A stretch of DNA of 64,000 bases from Vogesella sp. XCS3 (GCF_020616155.1 NZ_CP085530.1:1-64000); one strand, 5' to 3'; shown: positions 38,751 through 49,472, counted from the first letter of the stretch. Made by a program: numbers and translations. The notes: generated from the letters alone by a model not told the origin.

Positions 38751-41700
38751 TTAGCTCAGCTCTTTCATCAGCTCCTTCACGCGCACGATACGCATCGCCA
38801 CATCCGGTATCGGGCTTTCCACGCGCAGCTTGTCCTGGCCTGCCAGCTTGTAGTTACGCTTGCTCTGGATCAGCTGGATGATCTTCATTGGGTCGATGGG
38901 CGGGTTGGGCACGAAGGTGAGCTGGATGGCCACTTCGCTGGCGTCCAGTTTCTGGATACCCATCTCGCGTGCGGCCAACCTCAGCCGGTGGCTTTCGATC
39001 AGCGTTTTTACGTTTTGTGGTGGCAGGCCGAAACGGTCGATCAGCTCCTCGTGGATGGTGTCGATGTCGTCTTCGCTGTCGCAAGTGGCCAGCCGTTTGT
39101 AGATCACCAGCCGCTCGTGTACGCCGGGGCAGTAGTCGTCCGGTAGCAGGGCGGGGCTGTGCAGGTTGATTTCGGTGGTCACGCCCAATGGCGCGTCCAG
39201 GTCCGGCTCGCGGCCCTTTTTGAGGTCACGCACGGCTTGCTTCAGCATTTCGGTAAACAGGCTGAAGCCCACTTCCTGCATCTCGCCCGATTGCCCCTCG
39301 CCCAGCACCTCGCCGGCGCCGCGGATTTCCAGGTCGTGCATGGCCAGGTAGAAACCGGCGCCCAGCTCTTCCGATGCCTGGATGGCTTCCAGCCGCTTCT
39401 GCGCGTCGCGCGTCATGCCTTCGCCGGTGAGCAGGTAGGCGTAGGCCTGGTGGTGGCTGCGGCCAACCCGGCCGCGCAGCTGGTGCAGCTGGGCCAGGCC
39501 GAATTTGTCGGCGCGGTTGATCAGGATGGTGTTGGCGTTGGGGATGTCGATGCCGGTTTCGATAATGGTGGAGCACAGCAGTACGTTGAAGCGTACCTGC
39601 AGGAAGTCGCGCATCACCTGTTCCAGCTCGCGTTCGCGCAGCTGGCCGTGGGCCACGGCAATGCGCGCCTCCGGCACCAGCTCGGCCAGCTTTTCGCGCA
39701 TGTTCTCGATGGTGTCTACCTCGTTGTGCAGGAAGAACACCTGGCCGCCGCGTTTGAACTCGCGCAGCATGGCTTCGCGGATAATGCCGTTGTTGATGGG
39801 GCTGACGAAGGTTTTGACCGCCAGCCGGCGCGACGGCGCGGTGGTGATAGCCGAGAACTCGCGCAGGCCTTCCAGCGCCATGGACAGCGTGCGCGGAATC
39901 GGCGTGGCGGTAAGGGTGAGTACGTCCACATTGGCGCGCAGGCGTTTGAGCTGCTCTTTCTGGCGCACGCCAAAGCGGTGTTCCTCATCGATAATCACCA
40001 GCCCCAGGTTCTTGAAGCTGACGTCCGGCTGCACCAATTTATGGGTGCCGATGACGATATCGATGCTGCCCGCGGCCAACCCTTCCATCGCCTGCTTCAC
40101 TTCTTTGGCGCTCTTGAAGCGCGACAGCTCGGCAATGCGTACCGGCCAGTCGGCAAAGCGGTCGCTAAAGTTCTGGAAATGCTGCTCGGCCAGCAGCGTG
40201 GTGGGCACCAGCACCGCCACCTGCTTGCCACCCATCACCGCCACAAAAGCAGCGCGCAGGGCGACTTCGGTTTTGCCAAAGCCCACGTCGCCGCACACCA
40301 GGCGGTCCATGGGGCGGCCGCTGGTCATGTCGTGGATCACCGCTTCGATAGCGGTGGCCTGGTCGGGGGTTTCTTCAAAGCCGAAACCGGCGGCAAAGGC
40401 GTCGTAATCGTGGTGGTTCAGCGTAAAGCTGTGGCCTTCGCGCGCGGCGCGCTGGGCGTACAGGTTCAGCAGCTCGGCGGCGGTATCGCGGGCTTTTTCG
40501 GCGGCTTTCTTCTTGGCCTTGTCCCAGGCCGGGCTGCCCAGGCGGTGCAGCTGCACATTGTCGCTGGCGTGGCCGGCGTAGCGGCTGATCAGCTGCAGCT
40601 GCGCTACCGGCACGTACAGCGTGGCGCCTTCGGCGTACTCCAGCTGCATCATCTCGGTTTCGCCTTCGCCCAGGTCGATAGACACCAGGCCCATATAGCG
40701 GCCGATGCCGTGCGCTTCGTGCACCACCGGGTCGCCCACTTTCACCTCGGCCAGGTCGCGCAGCATGGCGTCGTTGTTGGCCGCTGTTTTGCGGCGCTTG
40801 CCGTGGCTGCGGGCGATGTGCTGGTACAGCTCGGCCTCGGTGACGATGGCGATACCGGCGTCGTGCAGCTCGAAACCGTTAAACAGCGGCGCGTGAATCA
40901 GGCCCAGCGCGACTTTGCTATCGGCAAAGGCCTGCCAGCTGTCTACCGGCTGTGCCTTGATGCCGTGTTCCTGCAGAAAGTGCTGCAAGGTTTCGCGCCG
41001 GCCCAGGCTTTCAGCAGCAATCAGCACGCGGCCGCTGTAGCGGCGGGTGAAGTCGGCAAGCCGGGTGAGCGGGTTGTCGGCGCGGCGGTCTACTGCCAGC
41101 TCGGGTAGCGGCAGGTAGCCGCAGTCGCCGCTGCCGGACATATCCAGCCGGGCGTAGGGTTTGATGGCGCCCATCAGTTCGTCCGGGCGCAGGAATAGCT
41201 CGGCCGGGGCCAGTACCGGGCGCTCCGGATTGCCGCCGGCCATATTGTGTCGGCTTTGCGCGTCGCGCCAGAAGTCCTCGGCAGCGGCCATTAAATTGCC
41301 GTGCAGGATCAGCTGTGCCGTGTCGCCCAGGTAGTCGAACAGGGTGGCGGTGTTATCGAAGAACAGTGGCAGGTAGTACTCGATACCGGCCGGCCACAGA
41401 TTATTGGACACATCCTTGTAGATACGGCTCTTGGACGGGTCACCGTCGATTTTTTCGCGGTAGTGCTGGCGAAACGCGGTGACGGCGGCTTCGTCGGTGG
41501 GGTACTCGCGTGCCGGCAGCAGGCGGATCTCCGGCACCGGGTACAGCGTGCGCTGGGTGTCGGGGTCGAAGGTTTTCAGGCTGTCGATTTCGTCATCGAA
41601 CAGGTCGATGCGATAGGGCAGCGCGCTGCCCATGGGGAACAGGTCTACCAGCCCGCCGCGTATCGAGAACTCGCCAGGTGCCACCACTTGCGAGACATGC

Positions 41701-42164
41701 TGGTAGCCGGCGGTGACCATGTCGGCGCGCAGGCGGTCTACGTCCAGGCGCTGTTTCAGTTTGAGCCAGAAGGTGCGGCCCAGCAGAAAGCTCATCGGCG
41801 ATAGCCGCGTGATGGCGGTGGTGAGCGGCGCAATCACCACATCGCATTCACCATTGCGGATTTGCCACAGCGTGGCCAGCCGCTCGGAGACCAGGTCGCT
41901 GTGCGGTGAAAAATGGTCGTAGGGCAGGGTTTCCCAGTCGGGCAGCAGGGCGATACGCCACGCCGGGCGGAAGAAGGGCAGCTCTGCCTTTAGGCGTTGG
42001 GCATCCTGTGCGCTGGCGGTCAGGATCAGTACAGGTTGGCCGCTATCCGGCAGCGCGGCTATCAGGGCGCTGTCGGCGCTACCAGCTGGCAGGGCCAGCA
42101 GGGTCTTCTGCCCGTTTGCGGGCCACTGTCGCAAAGTGGTGGTCATATCGCTACACATTCTCAA
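38751..42164 (-). CDS. mfd: Transcription-repair coupling factor Mfd
   Basis: Mfd is the ATP-driven translocase that displaces stalled RNA polymerase and recruits UvrA. The 1137-residue protein is full length: UvrB-homology region at the N-terminus (LPDWETLPYDHFSPHSDLVS), the RNA-polymerase-interacting domain (DPVVHEAHGIGRYMGL), the RecG-like helicase with Walker A GDVGFGKTEVALRAAF and DEEHRFGVRQKEQLK, and QLRGRVGRSHHQAYAYLL. The start is ATG at 42164 or the ATG at 42146 (MTTTLRQWPANGQ); neither has a good ribosome site. Confidence 0.97.
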   Translation of the reverse strand: MRMCSDMTTTLRQWPANGQKTLLALPAGSADSALIAALPDSGQPVLILTASAQDAQRLKAELPFFRPAWRIALLPDWETLPYDHFSPHSDLVSERLATLWQIRNGECDVVIAPLTTAITRLSPMSFLLGRTFWLKLKQRLDVDRLRADMVTAGYQHVSQVVAPGEFSIRGGLVDLFPMGSALPYRIDLFDDEIDSLKTFDPDTQRTLYPVPEIRLLPAREYPTDEAAVTAFRQHYREKIDGDPSKSRIYKDVSNNLWPAGIEYYLPLFFDNTATLFDYLGDTAQLILHGNLMAAAEDFWRDAQSRHNMAGGNPERPVLAPAELFLRPDELMGAIKPYARLDMSGSGDCGYLPLPELAVDRRADNPLTRLADFTRRYSGRVLIAAESLGRRETLQHFLQEHGIKAQPVDSWQAFADSKVALGLIHAPLFNGFELHDAGIAIVTEAELYQHIARSHGKRRKTAANNDAMLRDLAEVKVGDPVVHEAHGIGRYMGLVSIDLGEGETEMMQLEYAEGATLYVPVAQLQLISRYAGHASDNVQLHRLGSPAWDKAKKKAAEKARDTAAELLNLYAQRAAREGHSFTLNHHDYDAFAAGFGFEETPDQATAIEAVIHDMTSGRPMDRLVCGDVGFGKTEVALRAAFVAVMGGKQVAVLVPTTLLAEQHFQNFSDRFADWPVRIAELSRFKSAKEVKQAMEGLAAGSIDIVIGTHKLVQPDVSFKNLGLVIIDEEHRFGVRQKEQLKRLRANVDVLTLTATPIPRTLSMALEGLREFSAITTAPSRRLAVKTFVSPINNGIIREAMLREFKRGGQVFFLHNEVDTIENMREKLAELVPEARIAVAHGQLRERELEQVMRDFLQVRFNVLLCSTIIETGIDIPNANTILINRADKFGLAQLHQLRGRVGRSHHQAYAYLLTGEGMTRDAQKRLEAIQASEELGAGFYLAMHDLEIRGAGEVLGEGQSGEMQEVGFSLFTEMLKQAVRDLKKGREPDLDAPLGVTTEINLHSPALLPDDYCPGVHERLVIYKRLATCDSEDDIDTIHEELIDRFGLPPQNVKTLIESHRLRLAAREMGIQKLDASEVAIQLTFVPNPPIDPMKIIQLIQSKRNYKLAGQDKLRVESPIPDVAMRIVRVKELMKELS

Positions 42165-42321
42165 AGAGGCAGGTATTATAGAGCCACACTGGGCCTACAG
42201 CTGCGCCAGACAGCGACCTTCATCATGAATCCAGTGTCCCACCCGTAAGTTCACCACAGAATGAATACAGCCTGCTTGTACGGGGGCGGGGCGGCGTTAC
42301 GATAAAACAGGCAGGGGAGAG

Positions 42322-45300
42322 GTGGAAAAAAACACCATAGGTGCGCTGGTCGCACTGATTTTTTTTGCAACAGGCATGCTGTTCTGGCCCCAGCAATGGC
42401 AGGGGGCGTTGCCCATGGCCACCTTTGTCGCCCATGCCATGATGGCCTGGCGCTTTGCGGCGGGGCGTTTTGGCGTGGTGTGGTGGTGGGGCGGCCCGGT
42501 GGCGCTGCTGGCACTTTTGACCATGCCCTTGGCCGAAGCCGTGCTCTGGACGCTATCGTTTGCCAGCATGCTGCTGGCGCTGTCCCGGGTGCTGCCTGCC
42601 GCCGATTACCGGCTGGCTTCTTTATCTTCCCTGTTCCGCTTGCAGCTGCGTTGTGTTTTGCCCGCAGCCTTTCTCGTGGCCACCTTGGCGGGTGTCATGC
42701 CTGCCGCAAGCTGGCCCCTACTGCTGCAGCACTTTACCCTGGCATGCCTGCCGCAAGCTGGCCCCTACTGCTGCAGCACTTTACCCTGGCATGGCTGACG
42801 CTGGTGCTGGTGCTGCCGCTGGCGTATGCCAGCTTCCCTAGCGATGTCATGCGCCGTGACACCCTGTGGCTGATGCTGGCTACCATGCTGGCGGGCGGGG
42901 TGGTGTGGGCCTTGCAGCGCCAGGCTTGTCTTACCTCCTGCTTGCTGGCGTTTTTGCCCCTGCTCTATCTGGCCGCGCTACGTGGCGGGCTTACCGGGGT
43001 GGCCGGGGTGGGGGTGGCGCTGTTGTTTACCCTGTCTGTGCCGGGTTTGCTGTTGGGCCAGCCGTGGCCGCTGGGCTTGACTCCGGTTGGCTGGCTGCTG
43101 GTGGCGACGCTGGTTTTACTGGCGGGCATGGTCGCGGTATTTGGCGATGGCTACCGCCGCCGCGAACGTTTGCTGCAGGATGTGCAGGCACGCTTTGAGT
43201 CTTTGCTGAACCAGAGCACCAGCCTGATGACGCTGAAAGACCTGGACGGCCGCTACCTGGTGGTGAACCTGAACTTTGCCCGGTTGTTTGGCTTGTCGCC
43301 GCTGTACTTCAAGGGGCGTACTGCGCGCGATATGTTTGCTGCCGAAGAGGCCAAGCTGATTGCCGAGCACGACTTGCAGGTGTTGCGCAGCCTTGAATCA
43401 CGCCAGTTCGAAGAAAACATCACGGTAGATGGCCACAGCCTGCGCATGCTGTCCAGCGTGTTTCCCCTGTTTGACAGCGAAGGCCTGCCCTCCGGAGTGG
43501 GTAGCATTTCGGTGGACATTACCCAGCGCGCGGCGGAAGAGCGCTTGCGTCAGGAGGCGGTAGAAAAGTACCGCGCCGTTGTGGAGCAATCCATGGTGGG
43601 GATTTACATCACGCAAGAAGAAGAGCTGGTGTACGTGAACCCCAAGCTGGCCGACCTGGTGCAGTACAGTGCCGACGAGCTGGCAGGGCGCCATATCGGG
43701 ATGGTGTTATCGCCTGCCGAGGCACAGCGCATCAGCGCGCAAATACGCCGTCGCATCGCCGACCGCATCCAGACCATGCACTACACCACGCGCCTGTTAC
43801 GCAAGGATGGCGAAGAGGTGGATGTCGAAGTGCACAGCCGCCTGTTCGACTACCAGGGGCGCAAGGCGATTATTGGCGTGGTGATGGATATTTCCGACCG
43901 CGTGGCCGCCAGTGCCGAGCTGCGCCTGGCCGCCACCGTGTTCGACAATGCTACCGAAGGCATTCTGGTCACCGACGCCGAAGGCCGTATCGTCATGGTG
44001 AACCAGGCCTTTACCCGTATTACCGGCTTTGGTTCGGACGAGGCCATCGGCCGTGTTTCGCGCATGCTGCGCACGGCCAACCGCGAACGCAACCGTGCCC
44101 TGGTCGAGGCGCTGGAGCGTGACGGGCACTGGAAAGGCGAGATGTTCGATCGCCATAAAAGCGGTGACCCTTACGTGGCCGAGCTATCCATCAGCGCGGT
44201 GCGCGCAACGCACGGCGGCCTGACGCACTATGTGGGTGTGTTTTCCGATATTACCGGCCGCAAGCAGGCCGAAGACCGCCTGCAGTTTCTGGCCAGCCAC
44301 GACCCGCTCACCCGCCTGCCCAACCGTAGCGCGCTGATCGAAGCCATCGACAACGCCATTATCGAGTCGCCCGATGCCATACCGGCGCTGGCCCTGATGT
44401 TTATCGACCTGGACCGCTTCAAGCTGATTAACGACTCGTTTGGTCACCAGGCTGGCGATGAGGTGCTGCATGAGATCGCCGCCCGGCTTACCCAATCGGC
44501 CCAGCGTTTTGGCCTGGTGGCGCGGCTGGGGGGCGATGAATTCACGCTATTGGTCAGCGACTTTGACAGCCACGAAGCGCTAGGCCGCATGGCCGAGGAA
44601 GTGTTGGCCGCACTGGCCCGCCCCATGCGGGTAGAGCAGCACGAGGTGTTTGTCAGCGGCAGTATCGGCATTAGCGTGTACCCCAACGACGGCATAGACG
44701 CCACCACGCTGCTGAAGAACGCTGACGCGGCCATGTACCGCGCCAAGGAAGCCGGCAAGAACACCTACCAGTTCTTTGATGCCGACATGAACACGCAAAC
44801 CTTCGAGCGCCTGCTGATGGAAAGCGGCCTGCGCCAGGCGCTGGAACGCCGAGAGTTCGAGCTGCATTACCAGCCACAAGTATCGTGTGATGGTGTGTCG
44901 CTGGAAGGGGTCGAGGCGCTGATTCGCTGGCGTCACCCGCAGCTGGGGCTGATACCGCCTGGCCGTTTCATTCCACTGGCCGAAGAAACCGGCCTGATCA
45001 AGCCCATTGGCGCCTGGGTGCTGCGTGAAGCCTGCCACCAGATGGTGGCGTGGGACAACGCCGGCATGCGTGTTCCCCGTCTGGCGGTGAACTTGTCTGC
45101 CCGCCAGTTCGAGCAGCAAACCCTGCTGAACGAGGTAAACGACGTCCTGGCGGTAACCGGCCTGGCCGCCTCGCGCCTGGAGCTGGAAATTACCGAATCC
45201 ATGCTGATGCAGAACCCGCAAGAGGCAATTTCGTTACTGGGCGAGTTGAAGGCGCTGGGGGTAAAGCTGTCTATCGATGACTTCGGCACCGGTTACTCGT

Positions 45301-45617
45301 CGCTGTCCACGCTCAAGCGCTTTCCGCTGGACTACCTGAAAGTGGATCGCTCGTTTATCGAAGGCCTGCCAGACGATGGTGATAGCGCAGCCATTACCGA
45401 AGCCATCATCGCCATGGCGCGCAAGCTGCACTTCACGGTCATTGCCGAAGGGGTGGAAACCGCGGCGCAGGGCAACTTCCTGCGCCAAGCAGGCTGCGCC
45501 ATCCTGCAGGGGTATTTCTTTAGCAAGCCGCTATGTTCGGCCGAGTTGGCGCAATGGTTGGCCGCAAGGCAGCAGCAGGTTCCCCTGCTGGTCGGAGAGG
45601 GCGACGACGAGCTGTAA
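42322..45617 (+). pseudogene. MASE-like/PAS/GGDEF/EAL c-di-GMP protein, frameshifted by a tandem duplication
   Basis: The 5' part reads from a GTG at 42322 (after AGGGGAGAG) through several hydrophobic helices, then enters a 47-bp tandem duplication (42696-42789) that throws it into another frame, with a stop at 42798. The remainder is open in that second frame to 45617. Removing one 47-bp copy restores one continuous protein of about 1080 residues: 7-8 membrane helices, three PAS domains (including MTLKDLDGRYLVVNLNF and VFDNATEGILVTDAEG), GGDEF (ARLGGDEF; I-site RxxD absent) and EAL (EALIRWRHP). An internal start, such as ATG 42744, might still give the catalytic part. It may be phase-variable, recently inactivated, or an assembly artefact. 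Confidence 0.88.
42696..42789 (+). repeat. Perfect 47-bp direct tandem repeat (two copies)
   Basis: Copy 1 (42696-42742) and copy 2 (42743-42789) are identical, and four further bases (CATG) continue the match. Since 47 is not a multiple of 3, the duplication shifts the frame. In both copies one frame encodes MPAASWPLLLQHFTLA, the ancestral peptide. Confidence 0.97.
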
Positions 45618-45686
45618 GCCGCAAAAGCACAAAGGGCTGCGCATTAAGCGGTACAATGCGCGGTTCTATTGATAAGGTGATGCCTC

Positions 45687-46433
45687 ATGAGCAACAAGAA
45701 ACTCATTCACGGCTTTCATGCCGTTAATGCCCGCCTGTGGCAAAACCCGAAATCGGTGCTGGAAATCTTTCTGGCCGGCGGCCGTCAGGACGCCCGCGCC
45801 CAAGCCGTGCTGGACAAGGCCGCCGGCGAAAGCGTGAAAGCCCACATTGTGGACAAAGCGCGCCTGGACAGCCTTACCGGCAACGCTCGCCACCAGGGCG
45901 TGGTAGCAATGATCGACGCCAACCAGAACTTTGTGACGCTGGACGACGTGCTGGAAAACCTGTCCGAGCCGCCGTTGCTGCTGATTCTGGACGGCGTGAC
46001 CGACCCGCACAACCTGGGCGCCTGCCTGCGCGTAGCCGACGCCATGGGCGCACACGCGGTTATCGCCCCGAAAGACCGCTCCGCCACGCTGAATGCCACC
46101 GTGTCCAAGGTGGCCTGCGGTGCCGCTGAAGTCATGCCCTACATTACGGTAACCAATCTGGCGCGTACGCTGCGCGACCTGAAAGACGCCGGGGTGTGGA
46201 TTGCCGGCACCACCATGGAAGCCGACACCGACCTGTACCATTTCGACGCCAGCGGCCCGCTGGCCTGGGTGATGGGTGCCGAAGGCGAAGGCATGCGCCG
46301 CCTGACGCGCGAGCACTGCGACGTGCTGGTGTCCATCCCGATGTTCGGTACCGTAGAAAGCCTGAACGTGTCGGTATCGTCCGGCATGGTGCTGAGCGAA
46401 AGCCGCCGCCAGCGTGTGCTGACGCAGGGCTAA
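45687..46433 (+). CDS. rlmB: 23S rRNA (guanosine-2251-2'-O)-methyltransferase RlmB
   Basis: RlmB methylates G2251 in the ribosomal P-loop. The 248-residue SpoU-family protein has an N-terminal substrate-binding domain ([20 protein letters not shown]) and the knotted SAM-binding domain with [36 protein letters not shown] and [19 protein letters not shown] good ribosome site is not obvious (GATAAGGTG). The exoribonuclease gene rnr that often precedes rlmB is absent here. Confidence 0.96.
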   Translation: MSNKKLIHGFHAVNARLWQNPKSVLEIFLAGGRQDARAQAVLDKAAGESVKAHIVDKARLDSLTGNARHQGVVAMIDANQNFVTLDDVLENLSEPPLLLILDGVTDPHNLGACLRVADAMGAHAVIAPKDRSATLNATVSKVACGAAEVMPYITVTNLARTLRDLKDAGVWIAGTTMEADTDLYHFDASGPLAWVMGAEGEGMRRLTREHCDVLVSIPMFGTVESLNVSVSSGMVLSESRRQRVLTQG

Positions 46434-46451
46434 GCTTTTTTTGGGTCATTC

Positions 46452-46485
46452 AAAGGCCTGTCCGCTATGGCGGGCAGGCCTTTTT
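46452..46485 (+). terminator. Strong terminator after rlmB
   Basis: A 14-bp stem with one wobble pair (left arm AAAGGCCTGTCCGC) and a 4-nt loop ends in TTTTT. Confidence 0.9.
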
Positions 46486-46536
46486 GCATGCGGCAAGTTT
46501 TTATTGCCATGGTGTCGGAACACCATGCTGGACGCC

Positions 46537-46566
46537 TTGTCTACATACCCATATGGGGTATATAGT
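46537..46566 (+). promoter_or_regulatory. Copper-operon promoter with CsoR-type operator in its spacer
   Basis: TTGTCT (46537-46542) and TATAGT (46561-46566) form -35 and -10 boxes 18 bp apart. The spacer contains the near-palindrome ATACCCATATGGGGTAT (46545-46561), which has the A/T-flanked C-run/G-run pattern of CsoR and RcnR operators. CsoR, encoded two genes downstream, would bind here and release on Cu(I). The AAGGAG of the oxidase gene follows 15-20 bp after. Confidence 0.75.
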
Positions 46567-46593
46567 TCTATGCAACTGACACAAGGAGTCGTC

Positions 46594-48099
46594 ATGCAGC
46601 GTCGCCATTTCCTGAAAACCGCCGGCCTGTTGGCCGCAAGCTTGCCTGCGCTGCGACCGGCGCTGGCGCAAAGCAGCATGGACCACGCCGCCATGGGGCA
46701 CGATATGGCCCACGGCAGCGATGGCGCCATGCCAACCGCCGCCGATGCCAGCCTGAAGCTGCCCAGCGGCGAACGCCTGCCAGCCTTGCAGCCGCTGGTG
46801 AATGAAAGCAGCGAGGCCGGCCGCTTTGTCGGCAGCCTGCGCGCGGCGCCGGTACAGGTGGCGTTGTGGGGCGAGGGCGCCAAAACCACGTTCTGGGCCT
46901 ACAACGACAGCGTGCCCGGCCCGCTAATCGAGCTGTGGGAAGGCGACGAAGTGGACATCGGCTTCGAGAACGCGCTAACGCAGCCGTCCACCATTCACTG
47001 GCACGGTATGCCGGTACCACCCGCCGAAGACGGCAACCCGCAAGACCCGGTTGCGCCCAGCCAGCGCCGCCGCTACCGCTACACCTTGCCTGCCGGTTGT
47101 GCCGGTACCTACTGGTATCACCCGCACCCGCACGGTCATACCGCCGAGCAGGCGTTCCGTGGCCTGGCCGGCCCGCTGATCATCCGCAGCAAGCAAGACC
47201 CGCTGCGCCACCTGCCGGAGCGCCACCTGCTGCTGTCCGACCTGAAGCTGGACGCGCAGCGCCAGATTCCGGCCAACGATATGGCCGACCTGCACGACGG
47301 TCGTGAAGGCCAGTTCGTGCTGATCAACGGCGCCTGGCAGCCGGCTATCACGCTGGCCGAGGGCGAGCGCCAGCGCTGGCGCATCTGGAACGCCACCAGC
47401 AGCCGCATCATCAAGCTGGCGCTGCCGGCGCACGAGGTGCTGTTGGTGGGGACCGATGGCGGCCTGATCGGCGCGCCGCAGCCGGTAGACAGCGTGCTGC
47501 TGTCGCCAGGCGAGCGTTGCGAGCTGGTGGTCACCGGCCGCTTCAAGCCCGGCCAGCCTGCCGGCCTCGTCAGCCAGCCGTACGAGCGTGGCAAACGCAT
47601 GCACCCGGAGCAGGAAAAAGACGAAACGCTGGCGGATATTGTGGCCTATGGCATGCGGCCAACCCTGGCGCTGCCCGCCACGTTGCGGCCGATTGCGCCG
47701 CTGGGCGCGCCGGGCTTCCGCCGCAAGATTGTGCTGTCGGAAAACATGGCCGATGCGAAAGCGCCGTTCCTGATCAACGGCAAAAGCTACGACATGAACC
47801 GCATCGACGGTACCGGCCAGGTTGGCCGCATCGAAGAGTGGGAAGTGATTGCCGATGCGCATATGGACCACCCGTTCCACCTGCACGGCACGCAGTTCCA
47901 GGTACTGGCACGCACGGTGGATGGCATCTGGGAAGACGAGCCCTTCCTGGCGTGGCGCGACACCGTGAATGTACCGGCTGGCGGCATGGTACGCCTGCGC
48001 TTCGTGCAGACGCTGCCGGGGCTGCGCATGTTCCACTGCCACATCCTGGAGCACGAAGACCAGGGCATGATGGCGCAGATCGACTTTCTGCCGGGGTAA
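46594..48099 (+). CDS. Periplasmic multicopper oxidase, copper resistance type, Tat-exported
   Basis: The 501-residue protein has a twin-arginine signal (QRRHFLK, then a hydrophobic stretch to about residue 25) and a Met/His-rich segment (residues 29-46) likely to bind copper. All four multicopper oxidase copper-ligand motifs are visible: HWHG at 135-138, HPHPHGHTAE at 176-185, HPFHLHG, and HCHILEHEDQGM from 481. Such enzymes (CueO/CopA type) oxidise Cu(I) or catechols. Start is ATG 46594 after AAGGAG. It heads an operon with csoR and copZ. Confidence 0.93.
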   Translation: MQRRHFLKTAGLLAASLPALRPALAQSSMDHAAMGHDMAHGSDGAMPTAADASLKLPSGERLPALQPLVNESSEAGRFVGSLRAAPVQVALWGEGAKTTFWAYNDSVPGPLIELWEGDEVDIGFENALTQPSTIHWHGMPVPPAEDGNPQDPVAPSQRRRYRYTLPAGCAGTYWYHPHPHGHTAEQAFRGLAGPLIIRSKQDPLRHLPERHLLLSDLKLDAQRQIPANDMADLHDGREGQFVLINGAWQPAITLAEGERQRWRIWNATSSRIIKLALPAHEVLLVGTDGGLIGAPQPVDSVLLSPGERCELVVTGRFKPGQPAGLVSQPYERGKRMHPEQEKDETLADIVAYGMRPTLALPATLRPIAPLGAPGFRRKIVLSENMADAKAPFLINGKSYDMNRIDGTGQVGRIEEWEVIADAHMDHPFHLHGTQFQVLARTVDGIWEDEPFLAWRDTVNVPAGGMVRLRFVQTLPGLRMFHCHILEHEDQGMMAQIDFLPG

Positions 48100-48102
48100 G
48101 CC

Positions 48103-48408
48103 ATGACCGAACCGCAACACGATTGCTGCCATACGCCCAAAAGCGTGGTGCAGCCAGACAAGACCGCGCTGCTCAAGCGCTTGGCGCGGCTGGAAGGCCA
48201 GGTGCGCGGCATTGCCGGCATGATAGAAGGCGACCGCTACTGCGTGGACGTACTGACCCAGATCGCCGCCGCCCGCTCGGCGCTGGACGCCGTGGCGCAG
48301 CAGCTGCTGGAAAACCACCTCAAGGGCTGCGTGGCCCGCGCGGTAAACGAAGGCAATAGCGACGAGGCCATCGCCGAAGTGATGACCTTGCTCAAGAAAA
48401 TGCGTTGA
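48103..48408 (+). CDS. csoR: Copper-sensing repressor CsoR
   Basis: The 101-residue all-helical protein has the CsoR copper triad Cys47, His72, Cys76 with the 25- and 4-residue spacing of characterised CsoR (C-H-C), and the family core [20 protein letters not shown]. An extra CCH near the N-terminus (residues 8-10) is unusual. It starts 3 bp after the oxidase stop, so is cotranscribed. It should repress the operon until Cu(I) binds. Confidence 0.92.
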   Translation: MTEPQHDCCHTPKSVVQPDKTALLKRLARLEGQVRGIAGMIEGDRYCVDVLTQIAAARSALDAVAQQLLENHLKGCVARAVNEGNSDEAIAEVMTLLKKMR

Positions 48409-48422
48409 ACAGGAGAACAGAC

Positions 48423-48629
48423 ATGGATCAGCAAACGATCAAGGTAGACGGCATGACCTGCGGTGGCTGTGCCGCCGGCGTTACCCGTGCACTACAGGCG
48501 GTGCCCGGCGTAGCCGAGGTGCAGGTAGACCTGGCCAGCAAGACGGTGACCATAGGCTTTAACGGCGATGCCCAGCCGGCAGCCTGGCAACAAGCGGTAG
48601 AAAACGCCGGTTTTGATGTAATCGGCTGA
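48423..48629 (+). CDS. copZ: Heavy-metal-associated copper chaperone CopZ
   Basis: A 68-residue HMA domain with the metal motif MTCGGC (Cys13, Cys16) and the betaalphabeta pattern VQVDLASKTVTIGF. AGGAGAACAG precedes the ATG at 48423. Last gene of the copper operon; no P1B-type ATPase is present in the window, so its delivery partner lies elsewhere. Confidence 0.93.
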   Translation: MDQQTIKVDGMTCGGCAAGVTRALQAVPGVAEVQVDLASKTVTIGFNGDAQPAAWQQAVENAGFDVIG

Positions 48630-48776
48630 CACATCGGCAGCCGCAGGCGGCAAATGCCTGAATATCCACGCGTTTGGCTTGCTAGTGCAGGCCAAACTCC
48701 GTACAATCTTCAGCTTTTAACCCTTGCCCTTCGCTATCGCGCATGACGAAGGGCTTTATAGCCACAAGGAGTTCAC

Positions 48777-49154
48777 ATGCGGCATTACGAAATCGTGTTC
48801 ATCGTCCATCCGGATCAGAGCGAACAGGTTGGTGCTATGGTTGAGCGTTACAAGGGCATGGTCCTGAACGCTGATGGCAAGATCCACCGTCTGGAAGACT
48901 GGGGCCGTCGTCAACTGGCTTACCCGATCCAGAAAGTTCACAAAGCTCACTACGTTCTGATGAACGTTGAGTGCGCTCCGGAAACTCTGGCCGAGATCGA
49001 GCACGCCTTCAAATTCAACGATGCCGTTCTGCGTCACCTGACCATCAAGATGACTCGTGCTATCACCGAAGCATCCCCGATGATGAAGGACGAAAAGGCC
49101 AAGAGCCTGCTGGAAGGCCAGCAAGCTGCAGCCGAGGCTGAAGTAGCTGCCTAA
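48777..49154 (+). CDS. rpsF: 30S ribosomal protein S6
   Basis: The 125-residue protein starts [21 protein letters not shown] after AAGGAG and contains [22 protein letters not shown], standard S6. First gene of the rpsF-priB-rpsR-rplI operon. Codon use is that of a highly expressed gene. Confidence 0.98.
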   Translation: MRHYEIVFIVHPDQSEQVGAMVERYKGMVLNADGKIHRLEDWGRRQLAYPIQKVHKAHYVLMNVECAPETLAEIEHAFKFNDAVLRHLTIKMTRAITEASPMMKDEKAKSLLEGQQAAAEAEVAA

Positions 49155-49472
49155 TTGGGCAACACTGCATCCTTGCAGAACCGACTTGAACTGACCGTTA
49201 CGGTCGAACGCGAAGATCCTTTGCGACACACGCCAGCCGGCATGCCGGTACTGGAAATGTGGCTCAGGCATCACTCCCGGCAAACCATTGCCACCCTGGA
49301 GCGCGACGTGTCCTGTGAAATACAGGCCGTAGCAATGGGGGAGCTAGCCAAACAGCTGGCAGGGAAGATGGCAGGAAACACCGTGCACTGCACAGGCTTT
49401 CTGAATCAGCGCAGTCTACGTAATCCGCGGTTGGTTCTACACATCGAATTTGTTGAATTTGTTAAAGGTTAA
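49155..49472 (+). CDS. priB: Primosomal replication protein N (PriB)
   Basis: PriB is an OB-fold single-strand-binding protein in replication restart. The 105-residue product starts at TTG (49155) directly abutting the rpsF stop and contains [19 protein letters not shown] and [19 protein letters not shown], typical PriB. Its place between rpsF and rpsR is conserved in beta- and gammaproteobacteria. Confidence 0.93.
   Translation: MGNTASLQNRLELTVTVEREDPLRHTPAGMPVLEMWLRHHSRQTIATLERDVSCEIQAVAMGELAKQLAGKMAGNTVHCTGFLNQRSLRNPRLVLHIEFVEFVKG

Noticed and set aside
39159..41108. 649-codon open frame antisense to mfd
   Set aside because: It lies wholly opposite conserved Mfd helicase domains; low-complexity His/Gln/Ala/Val translation.
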